Source: Fragilaria radians (taxonomy: Eukaryota > Bacillariophyta > Fragilariophyceae > Fragilariales > Fragilariaceae). From it: a stretch of 10,813 bases of DNA. This document shows positions 1-6,484 of the stretch, piece by piece. The notes beneath the pieces are model-generated. The model was not told the origin of the DNA. It saw nothing but the letters and a program-made list of their open reading frames with translations, and did no database searches. The translations under genes and the position numbers were made by a program. The stretch is taken from contig CAAAJI010001022.1 in the NCBI GenBank assembly GCA_900642245.1, positions 1 through 10,813 of the forward strand, read 5' to 3'. Every line of letters starts with the position of its first letter. Positions within the stretch are counted from its first letter, which is position 1.

Positions 1-82
1 CCACCATGGTCCTTCCTTCCTTCCCTGATTCATGGTTGGATGAATAGTATCAGAGCAGAGCAGTAGCATTTTCAAAAGAACT

Positions 83-1087
83 TTACTCAATTACTACAGT
101 CGCACCGACAGCTTCTAATTTCGCTTTGAGTTCTTCGGCTTCTTCCTTCTTAATACCCTTCTTGACAGTCTTGGGGACACCTTCTACTAATTCCTTCGCT
201 TCCTTCAATCCTAAACCAGTAATCGTACGAATTTCTTTAATGACCTTAATCTTGGACTTATCATCAAAGCCTGTTAACTTGAGATCAAATATAGTCTTTT
301 CTTCGACCACAGCAGGAGCAGCATCTGCAGCATTTGTAGAACCACCACCACCACCAGCACCACCACCACCCATCATTCCCATGTCCAAATCTTCAAAACC
401 AAAATGTGCCTTTACCATTGAAACTAATTCATTTAATTCCAACATATTCAAATGAAGAATATCATTTGCTAATTCTCGTATATGAGGAGAATTGGCTCCA
501 GTCAAGGGTGGTAGACGACGTATGGGTGCTTCACCCTCTGGAAACTCATCAATGAAAACCTTCATCTTTTCAGGATCATTGAAATGAAGTGGATTTTCAA
601 ATTCAGGACAATCCTCAGGTCGATCAGCAAATTTAGGAATATCCAATGTCTGTTCTTGTTGGTGGTTAGTGTCATTCGTATTCTGGTTGTTGTTGTTGTT
701 ACTTTGAATGTCCTTCGTATTGGATTCTTGATATTGAATGGATGATACATGATAGTCACGACGTGTCATCATTTTCATAGAATTCTTCATAGAATGACTA
801 TCCATCTCTGGAATGTTTGTCAAACTCATGGAAGATAATGTTTGTAAAGAATGTTTCTTCTTCTGCCAACCCAGATTAGTACAAGAAGAAATAGGAATGA
901 CAATAGTATCATCCTCCTCTACCTCCTTTACCCCTGATAATGTTGTTGGTCCATGTGTTGTAGAATAATAGTTATTCGTCGTACCCAAATGACATGATGA
1001 TAATGTTGATACCTTAACAATTGATGATGACAACAAGGATTGTATTTGCCAATACTGTCGAACGAAAACAAAGCGAGATGTCATCAT
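83..1087 (-). CDS. MRPL12: Mitochondrial large-subunit ribosomal protein bL12m (L7/L12 family)
   Basis: L7/L12 forms the mobile stalk of the large ribosomal subunit and recruits translational GTPases; this version is predicted to act in the mitochondrial matrix. The 334-residue protein ends in a textbook L7/L12 C-terminal domain (about residues 262-334), including the factor-binding stretch GLGLKEAKELVE at 291-302. Before it lie an N-terminal dimerisation helix region (about 201-235) and a Gly-rich hinge (about 237-249). The first 35 residues are rich in Ser, Arg and hydrophobics with no acidic residue, as in a mitochondrial presequence. The ATG at 1087-1085 is chosen because the codon before it is GTG and an in-frame stop lies at 1111-1109. 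Bacterial L7/L12 is about 120 residues and animal mitochondrial forms about 200, so the roughly 195-residue N-terminal part is long; it includes an Asn run (130-134). A 69-nt in-frame intron may lie inside it (863-931), which would give 311 residues. Mitochondrial rather than plastid targeting is inferred: no plastid signal peptide is evident. Confidence 0.93.
   Translation of the reverse strand: MMTSRFVFVRQYWQIQSLLSSSIVKVSTLSSCHLGTTNNYYSTTHGPTTLSGVKEVEEDDTIVIPISSCTNLGWQKKKHSLQTLSSMSLTNIPEMDSHSMKNSMKMMTRRDYHVSSIQYQESNTKDIQSNNNNNQNTNDTNHQQEQTLDIPKFADRPEDCPEFENPLHFNDPEKMKVFIDEFPEGEAPIRRLPPLTGANSPHIRELANDILHLNMLELNELVSMVKAHFGFEDLDMGMMGGGGAGGGGGSTNAADAAPAVVEEKTIFDLKLTGFDDKSKIKVIKEIRTITGLGLKEAKELVEGVPKTVKKGIKKEEAEELKAKLEAVGATVVIE
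863..931 (-). other. Candidate in-frame intron within the bL12m presequence
   Basis: Read on the minus strand, this 69-nt segment starts GTAAAG, has a pyrimidine-rich stretch, then TACTAAT, and ends TTGGCAG. The donor hexamer is the same as that of the RING copy 2 intron. The length is a multiple of three and contains no in-frame stop, so an ORF caller would read straight through it. Removing it deletes 23 residues that include the acidic patch EVEEDD, which is unusual in a mitochondrial presequence. A second donor (GTAGAG) would give a 60-nt intron, 863-922, also in frame. This is inference from motifs only. Confidence 0.4.
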
Positions 1088-1114
1088 CACGGAGGTATTG
1101 GATGAATACTATGT

Positions 1115-1130
1115 GTATATATATCTATAT
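1115..1130 (-). promoter_or_regulatory. TATA-like run upstream of bL12m
   Basis: An alternating T/A run (gtatatatatctatat on the plus strand) lies 28-43 nt upstream of the bL12m start codon. A TATA-box role would imply transcription starting almost at the ATG and a very short leader. It may equally be simple AT-rich sequence, so confidence is low. Confidence 0.25.
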
Positions 1131-1561
1131 CAAGAGGGTGGAAAAGGATTCAAACCCCGAAAAAAGAGAAGGAGAAATGGATTGACGACTACTACACAAC
1201 AAGAGTTCCTTGCGGAGAAAAATATTGATTACCCTACACAGAGAATACTAACCCATTGAATTCTCGTTGTTGTTGTTACATATAACGAGTGTTATTCTAA
1301 CCACAAATTTTACTAAAGACAAGTATTACTACTGACTGGATTACACAACCAAGGGGGGGGTGAGTTGGATTTGAACATTTCCTTAGAAACCACTCATTTT
1401 TTGTTCGACATCATCCTTACAACACTATTATTCCAAACCAGTAGATTTTCCATCAAATCAATACCGTAAATACGAGTGAGTACAACTACCATATGGTTTT
1501 CACGTTGTATGTACTTTGTCTTCCTGTACTCTACAAAACCGTTTTTATTCCAGCAATATAG

Positions 1562-1715
1562 ATGGTTGAATCCATAATCTACTATTGATTTGAGATTATG
1601 TTACATTATTTGAAATAATATCTAGGAGTGTCTGGAATTCAATATTTAATTTCCTTGTCCATTCCTTGTTGTAAGGGAGAGAATTCCCTTACGATTTTCC
1701 AGAGTATTTGATGAG
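1562..1715. repeat. Diverged repeat, copy A (partner at 4213-4360)
   Basis: The segment aligns with 4213-4360 in the same orientation. Shared blocks come in the same order with similar spacing: ATGGTT-AAT-CATAATCT at the start, then TTGAGATT-TGTTAC, then TTGAAATA, and a CCAGA-TATTT block at the end. By hand, the first 56 bases match at about 45 positions, and similarity is lower with small gaps afterwards. No open protein frame is shared by both copies. Confidence 0.6.
1671..1692. repeat. Inverted repeat, 8-bp arms
   Basis: GTAAGGGA and TCCCTTAC are perfect reverse complements separated by 6 nt. The palindrome lies inside repeat copy A and is not preserved in copy B. There is no adjacent T-run and no gene end to make it a terminator, and chance occurrence is possible. 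Confidence 0.35.
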
Positions 1716-2164
1716 ATGACTATTTTGTAAGGATGAAACCTAAATCATGGTATGGCGTAAATACAGTTGGTATAACATTCAATAGTAAAATTCTTTTTTT
1801 ATTTTCAAGAAAGTGAATCACAATGATTAAGTTGAAAATTCTATAAACAATTGGAAGTAATGCTCACCAAATCACAAATAAATTTTCTTTAGTTATGGAA
1901 TGCATCAGATCTGAAGGATAAATGGATCAAGGAATACTGCAGGCAACTGTTCATCACTACAGGGCACACGTTTCTCAGGCTAAAGGTTGCATGTTTAGGA
2001 GGCGTGAATTAAAGGATGGTGATGGATCCACACTCTTGACAATATAATGATGCCATCACATCGAAACTCATGACAAAACCAGCACATCAACAACATCCAC
2101 TTCAATTTCCTACCCCCTTGTTCCAGCATCTAATCCATAAAGCATAATGCACACATGAAACAGG

Positions 2165-2270
2165 ATCCAAACATTCTTTAACCATTGGAACACATGTATT
2201 TTCCGTGGCTGACATCATCGAAACGCCGGCCGGTACAATATCACTTTCTCGACTAGAGCGCGAATCCGGG
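2165..2270 (+). promoter_or_regulatory. Conserved upstream block of RING copy 1
   Basis: This block matches 8336-8452 upstream of the paralogue. It contains ACACATGTATTTT, then GCTGACA, then a GCCGGC core, and ends in a GC-rich element (2250-2270, core GAGCGCGAAT) that matches its partner at 19 of 21 positions. The end lies 42 nt before the ATG. A promoter or 5'UTR role is inferred from conservation and position; I recognise no named factor site. Confidence 0.5.
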
Positions 2271-2304
2271 TGATATGAAACATATTTTTTGTCACAAATA
2301 CATT

Positions 2305-2349
2305 ATGGAGAGATGGACCAAAAGAATGATTTCACTACGAATCTTTTGA
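2305..2349 (+). promoter_or_regulatory. Possible upstream ORF overlapping the RING copy 1 start
   Basis: An ATG at 2305 lies 8 nt before the main start in another frame, with A at -3 and G at +4. It opens a 14-codon frame ending in TGA at 2347-2349, inside the main coding sequence. If the transcript starts upstream of it, ribosomes would meet this ATG first, so it could lower translation of copy 1. The equivalent position in copy 2 reads TTG, so this feature is copy-specific. Confidence 0.4.
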
Positions 2350-3394
2350 ATAATCCAGGCCTCTTGTTTATGATCGCTGTCTGGCTGGTTCTTTTTATAC
2401 TAATCCTATTTTGGAGTCTTGGCAAATTGTTGCATGAAGTGTGTGGAGTCGATATCTTACTACTTAGGTCCAACCGATCTCAGCAGACCAGCGACGAAGG
2501 AATTTCTAGAAATCAACGGCAGGAAGGACAGGATGATTTGGTATCCTACGAAACTCTGAAACAAGAGCGACGTGAAAAATACTTGAAATTTTTGTCACCG
2601 TATAGCAAGGTAACGAGACCCCTGTGCAAACATAAAGCATACATGTCTTTGAATTCTCATACATTAATTTCAAAATCTCGATTCGATAGGAGATCCAGGA
2701 ATCAGATGTTTATTATGGAGTTGAAAAACCTACGAAGGGTTCACAACGTTTTATGCCATTGGATCGTCTTAGCTTCCGTAGCAACACAGAAAACTCTTCC
2801 AAGGATGATCATGCCAGCATTGGTGAGATGGCTGATAATACGCGTCGCACTTCCGACTGTTGTACAATCGATTCGAGACATCAATGCTGGATCAAGGTTC
2901 GCTCTCCCTCGTTGTTCAAGGGAGCACAATATGTAGAAGGATATTGTTCGATATGTCTATTGGAGATTGAAGTCGGTGATATTATGGTCCAATCCACAAG
3001 AAAGGTTTGTCATCATATTTTTCATCATGAATGTGCCCTAACTTGGTTATCGACTGGAAAGAAGCGTTGTCCCGTCTGTCGTAATTTTTTCGTCCCCGGA
3101 TCCAGAGTTGACGATCAAGATGTCATACGACACGACGAGGATGATTTGGAGGCAGTTTCATTTGATAGAAGATCCCAATATTGCCTTCAAAGTAACGAAA
3201 CCCTAGACCACCCGTTACATGTTTCCAGGAAATCTACCGGTAGTCTGTCCATGTCTTCGAGAGGAACAAATCAAGATTTGGAACAACCATCTTGTGATGT
3301 TAACAAGGCTGCTATCGAGCACAAAGCAGAAATCCAAATTACCAAGGAAAGGAGTCTCCGAGGAAAGGGACTTAGTCAAATCCATCTGCTTTGA
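2313..3394 (+). CDS. Membrane-anchored RING-H2 protein, probable E3 ubiquitin ligase (RING copy 1), two exons
   Basis: Exons are 2313-2609 and 2690-3394, joined in phase 0, giving 333 residues. Residues 16-36 form one hydrophobic segment near the N-terminus (signal-anchor type). After it comes a charged linker with LKQERREKYLKFLSPYSK (82-99) ending exactly at the splice junction. The RING-H2 follows: zinc ligands C185, C188, C206, H208, H211, C214, C226 and C229, spaced C-X2-C-X17-C-X-H-X2-H-X2-C-X11-C-X2-C, with the conserved Trp at 218 and CPVCR at the last pair. The C-terminal tail is Ser-rich and polar. Such proteins typically bind an E2 and ubiquitinate membrane or nearby substrates; the substrate here is unknown. 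The ATG at 2313 has G at -3 and +4, and the paralogue starts at the equivalent codon. The intron was placed by comparison with copy 2. The family resembles RING-H2 proteins abundant in diatoms (from memory). Confidence 0.88.
2610..2689 (+). other. Intron of RING copy 1 (80 nt, phase 0)
   Basis: The donor is AAG|GTAACG and the acceptor GATAG|GAG; a branch-like CATTAAT lies about 20 nt before the acceptor. The paralogous intron is in the same place with a similar 3' half. The length is not a multiple of three. If retained, the reading frame runs on to TAG at 2934-2936, giving a 207-residue product with the membrane segment but no RING. Confidence 0.85.
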
Positions 3395-3836
3395 ATTCTG
3401 AATCTCGTTTCACATTGAAAGGAATTTCCATTCCATTACGACGCCTAGAATATGCCTTGGGTGATTAAGTCAAAATTTGACTTGTATGCGAGTTGACACT
3501 ACCAACAAGTTTCAAAGTAAAAGCATGCTTTTATCTTTCAATGTTATGTAATTGGCTGGTTATTGCCATCTTTTCCAGCATACTGTCAAAGCTCATTTTT
3601 CGTAGATTCTTGAACCCCTTGGTAATCCAATGTCTTCAATTCAAATCATAATTCTTGAGTTTCTCCTTTCCTGAAAATTGTAATCAAAAATCTGCTATCC
3701 CTCTTGACTGGTGTTATTCTTGTACTACTGTATACGTCATTCTACGTTGCTTATGCATCTTTTATCTTTGAAAAAAATTGAAGATCCTCATGGTACGATG
3801 GCAATCTGCGTGTGTCCATTTGACGTATCTTTTCAA
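3395..3836 (+). other. 3' flank of RING copy 1, homologous to the flank of copy 2
   Basis: This non-coding stretch follows the TGA stop and aligns along its length with the DNA after copy 2, so it probably includes the 3'UTR. Compared with copy 2 it lacks a segment of about 52 nt directly after the shared AATCTC and has one copy of the 237-nt unit instead of two. No polyadenylation signal can be pinned down. Confidence 0.6.
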
Positions 3837-4040
3837 GCTATGTTGAATTTCCTTACACCCCATGATTAGTATTTGGGAAACTTGGAAAATATAAATCAAA
3901 ACAAAAACGCAAACTGTAAGTTATTCAAAATTTTGATCGTATTTTTTAATCTTCACTAGCTGCGTTTTGGGGGCACAACATCCCCATTATCGTTTTTTTC
4001 AACGCCATAAACTTGAAGCTATTTGTATCCAAAGTCATGT
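3837..4040. other. Intergenic, nothing recognised
   Basis: AT-rich sequence past the end of the duplication. No open frame of note, no repeat and no RNA gene was seen. Confidence 0.5.
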
Positions 4041-4364
4041 TCAAAAAGTGTTGATACGCTCTCTAAGCTGCAAGTATCCTACTGTTTTGACTCTTGGTTC
4101 CAATTCACAAAGATGATGAATTTGATAGAACTCTCGTCCACGTAGACTTTGTCTAGTTCCATCCGATTGGTCTATTCTATCAATACAAACAATAATGTCA
4201 TACGTCGTTTGCATGGTTAAATACATAATCTGCTTTCGGCTTGAGATTGTGTTACTTGACTTGAAATAGTACAAAATGATTGATTGGATTTTATGCATTT
4301 TTCCTCCATTTCTTGTATGGGAAGACAACAATTCTTTAGGATTCCAGAATATTTTAGGAGACAA
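4041..4364 (-). other. Unrecognised minus-strand open frame, possibly coding
   Basis: This frame is 107 codons long from an ATG at 4364-4362 to TGA at 4043-4041. The C-terminal half has a balanced, protein-like composition, with stretches such as YDIIVCIDRIDQSDGT and REFYQIHHLCELEPRVK. I do not recognise a family and see no complete domain or signal. Its 5' half overlaps repeat copy B (4213-4360), whose partner at 1562-1715 carries stops in the matching frame, which argues against a conserved gene. It could be a terminal exon, a decayed gene or a chance ORF. Confidence 0.2.
4213..4360. repeat. Diverged repeat, copy B (partner at 1562-1715)
   Basis: Same-orientation partner of copy A, offset by about 2,650 nt. 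The two copies sit outside the two ends of the RING copy 1 duplication block. I could not find a third copy next to RING copy 2, so the repeat is not part of the larger RING duplication. Confidence 0.6.
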
Positions 4365-5008
4365 AGATTGTATGATCTGATAACAACATCAAAGAGGAAA
4401 TGGCATGACTGAATGAGGAGACGGGGGGAGAATGCTGTTTTCTGATGTTGAATCATCAATATTTGTGGGAGGGAAATCAGATAGAATAGAGTGATTTTGT
4501 AAATAGTGATGTTGCTGTTTTGATTGCACAATAATATTAGAAATGATTCCTATAGCATAAAGAAGGTGAATATGTGGAGAAGAGGAAAAATTTGGAAAAC
4601 TGGCAAGTTATTTTTACCTGAGAACTGAATCTTGCAAGCCAAGTTAGCACAAGATAGCCCCTTATGTTTTAGATCATTCCTTTCATTTAACCAGTATAAC
4701 TTCGTTCTTTAGCTTTCAGTCAGCACAATCTTTCTATTTGCCAAGAGATTATAATCCTTGTTCAACCTTGTTCAACTGTGTAAAAACCCTGTTTTCTCAA
4801 TAATTTTAAATTTGCGAACTATAGCCATTATCATATGTTTGTCAAAATTAAATCTGCATTAAAAACAATTTCCATACTTGAAGTCTTGGAAAGGAACGAT
4901 AATGAAAATTTAGGATTTAAACAAAGAAATTTCGGGTTCTTTGTTTTGTGAGCATCCAAGTAATATACATGGAAAATTCGAAAAAGTCAGAACATTAAAA
5001 TTTAGTAA
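4365..5008. other. Intergenic, nothing recognised
   Basis: AT-rich sequence with a minor 10-nt tandem repeat (CTTGTTCAAC twice, about 4758-4777). The minus-strand frame at 4217-4531 overlaps another frame and has no recognisable features. No RNA gene was seen. Confidence 0.45.
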
Positions 5009-5400
5009 TGTGGATCAAAGTTTGGAGAAACTCTCGGTTTTCAAAACCTCGTAGAAACCATTTTCTTCTCGTTCAACTGTTTCACATCAGAAACACTCAT
5101 TAAACCTCAGAGATTATTTAACTTCTTTATTAACGTAAAGACCTATAGCTTTAACTTGGAGTGGGATGTGAGAGCCAGGTTGACCACTTTGTCTGGAAAC
5201 GCAAAAGATTGGGAGCAATGGTCCAAGACTTTCCTGACCTTAGTTGATACAAACTGGTGCTCCGTTGGAGAGAAGGTATCAAAAAGACTTCTTACTTCAT
5301 TCAATTGAAGGTGAAGAATGAACTTGCTCATGCAGAGCCATTGATTAGCTGTGAGCCAGATGTATGTGCTCGAAGCTGCTCTAAGAGTTTATACTACCTG
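5009..5400 (+). pseudogene. Decayed Copia-type retrotransposon Gag fragment (probable)
   Basis: One plus frame is open from 5009 to 5305 and encodes LSGNAKDWEQWSKTFL (about 5180-5230). This resembles the opening of diatom Copia-type Gag proteins, where a Gly-containing turn is followed by a W-x-x-W-S-x-x-F-L type segment. The frame then hits TGA at 5306-5308. A second frame continues with NELAHAEPLISC from 5317 and stays open to TAA at 5401-5403; it resembles the NE-x-AY-x-x-L-x-x-S-x motif found downstream in the same Gag family. The order fits one ancestral protein broken by a frameshift near 5300. No initiator ATG, zinc knuckle, protease, integrase or reverse transcriptase is seen. The assignment rests on remembered family patterns, not a search. 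Confidence 0.45.
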
Positions 5401-5408
5401 TAAATCAT

Positions 5409-5438
5409 GATCTAATAAAGTTACTTTTACATTAGATC
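5409..5438. repeat. Inverted repeat, 8-bp arms
   Basis: GATCTAAT (5409-5416) and ATTAGATC (5431-5438) are perfect reverse complements around a 14-nt loop. It begins 9 nt after the end of the decayed Gag-like reading frame and is the first of three hairpins within 180 nt. Confidence 0.45.
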
Positions 5439-5521
5439 TCTTGTAAACTTTCCATTGAACACGTAGTCTATTAGCTTATGTGTTAGATTTAGCACTTATC
5501 CTCTAGGCTTATGTGATCTTA

Positions 5522-5553
5522 GATTCACGACTAAGATTCATGAATCGTGAATC
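5522..5553. repeat. Inverted repeat, 9-bp arms with internal palindrome
   Basis: GATTCACGA (5522-5530) pairs with TCGTGAATC (5545-5553). The loop region holds a second, smaller palindrome, GATTCATGAATC (about 5535-5546), and GAATCGT is repeated directly on the right side, so several alternative foldings are possible. Confidence 0.5.
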
Positions 5554-5558
5554 GTGAT

Positions 5559-5585
5559 AGATTCCCATTTGTTACTTGGGAATCT
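5559..5585. repeat. Inverted repeat, 9-bp arms
   Basis: AGATTCCCA (5559-5567) and TGGGAATCT (5577-5585) are perfect reverse complements with a 9-nt loop. It is followed 8 nt later by a run of ten C (5594-5603). Confidence 0.5.
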
Positions 5586-5603
5586 GGAATAATCCCCCCC
5601 CCC

Positions 5604-6205
5604 GTATAGTCTGAAAATGATCTTCTCATTTGGAAGCAATAATAAAGCATCACTAAATTCATATAAGACTATGTCTTTATTGAATTTGTGGAAGGTATAG
5701 AACAAATAGTTAATTATATAACTTATTCTAGATTTAGATGAGTAAATATAAGAATATTGATTCTGGTATTGTTTACTATGTCCTAACAATAACTTGGACG
5801 TCTCCAGTATCGGTATCCCCACATCTTGTAGTCATAGTAACCTATTGTATTGACTGTATTGCTTACCACCTACATTGTTATCCTAACGGCTTAACTCAAA
5901 GGTATGTCAGTATGCTTTGGCATATCAGAAGTTCTTGCCAGATTAAAGACACACAAAATGACAGAGTGAGGGGGTCACAATAGCAAAGGTTTGGATGCCG
6001 CGTAAAAAACAATGTTACCACTGTGTTGATGGGACACTAGGCGTATGAATGTTGAAGGGAGAGAGGCTGTTAAATTCGTTAAAAGGATCGTAGATTGCTA
6101 TTTAGTTGACAGGATGACAGTCTATTCTTTATTTAAGGCGATCATAACTTGAAGAGACTCTTGTATTCCGACTTCTCTTTTGAACCATTTCCTTCGTTTG
6201 ATTAA
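5604..6205. other. Intergenic, nothing convincing
   Basis: AT-rich sequence. An 81-codon plus-strand frame at 5738-5983 and an opposing frame at 5538-5822 overlap each other. Neither shows a recognisable domain, and the second runs through the hairpin and the poly-C tract. I treat both as chance frames. Confidence 0.4.
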
Positions 6206-6481
6206 CTGTGTCTCATCAAAAACAATCATCAAAGTACTAACAAAAAGTATTGCATCAATCATGACCCTTTTGGTGGAAGAGGTCTTACACCAGTGATGTC
6301 TAAAGCAGCAAGAAAAGAGTCGGAGGTAAGCGCATTAACAGCGCAGGTTGCTATCTATCAAGAAGAACTTGCATCACTTGCAACATAAGTAGAAACCATG
6401 AGTGCAATGCTGGAGTTGCGACTTGGGAAATTAAATGACAATAACAAACTTGAAGTTTCCGGAGTCAGTACAACTAAAAAA
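6206..6481 (+). pseudogene. Decayed coding-like stretch with coiled-coil composition
   Basis: One plus frame is open for 60 codons (6206-6385), is broken by a single TAA (6386-6388), then stays open for 31 codons to TGA at 6482-6484. An ATG lies at 6296. The residues around the stop (LTAQVAIYQEELASLAT before, VETMSAMLELRLGKL after) continue one heptad-like pattern. Stop TAA differs from CAA (Gln) by one base, so the break looks like a point mutation in a former coiled-coil sequence. I do not recognise the parent protein. A transposon origin is possible given the Gag-like fragment about 0.8 kb upstream, but unproven. Confidence 0.3.
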
Positions 6482-6484
6482 TGA

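Larger units (their letters stand above)
1131..2118. other. Divergent intergenic region, no gene recognised
   Basis: This stretch separates the divergently oriented bL12m and RING copy 1. It contains a run of eight G (1353-1360), one copy of a diverged repeat (1562-1715) and an 8-bp perfect hairpin inside that repeat (1671-1692). The longest tidy ATG-initiated reading frame I noticed is 41 codons at 1922-2047, with no recognisable motif. Promoter elements of both genes presumably lie here but cannot be delimited. Confidence 0.6.
2119..3836 (+). repeat. Gene-sized direct duplication, copy 1
   Basis: This block aligns colinearly with 8314-10350 through upstream DNA, exon 1, intron, exon 2 and about 440 nt of 3' flank. 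The left edge is soft: similarity is clear from about 2165 and patchy before that. The right edge fades after TTTCAA at 3836. Coding parts are much better conserved than the flanks, so the duplication is old enough for flanks to drift and is not an assembly artefact. Confidence 0.8.

Noticed and set aside
126..455. 109-codon plus-strand frame opposite bL12m
   Set aside because: It is the antisense shadow of the bL12m C-terminal domain; the Pro run mirrors the Gly-rich hinge.
562..759. Second minus-strand frame within bL12m
   Set aside because: Out of frame with the L12 domains, low-complexity Thr/Asn composition, no motif.
1352..1375. GGATTTGAAC resembling a reverse-strand tRNA T-arm
   Set aside because: The flanking bases do not form the T stem, and no matching acceptor, anticodon or D arm is present.
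1922..2047. 41-codon ATG frame in the intergenic region
   Set aside because: Short, no motif, no paralogue in the window, no evidence beyond being open.
2289..2312. Earlier non-ATG start extending RING copy 1 upstream
   Set aside because: It would begin with TTG, and the paralogue has no equivalent extension; the shared ATG is at 2313 and 8527.
2708..2936. Alternative plus frame in exon 2, also open in copy 2 (8960-9190), and antisense frames open in both
   Set aside because: The differences between the copies are synonymous in the RING frame and change residues in the alternative frames. Shared openness follows from recent common origin, so I do not call an overlapping gene.
5738..5983. 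81-codon plus frame
   Set aside because: No domain, opposed by another frame, composition typical of translated AT-rich non-coding DNA.
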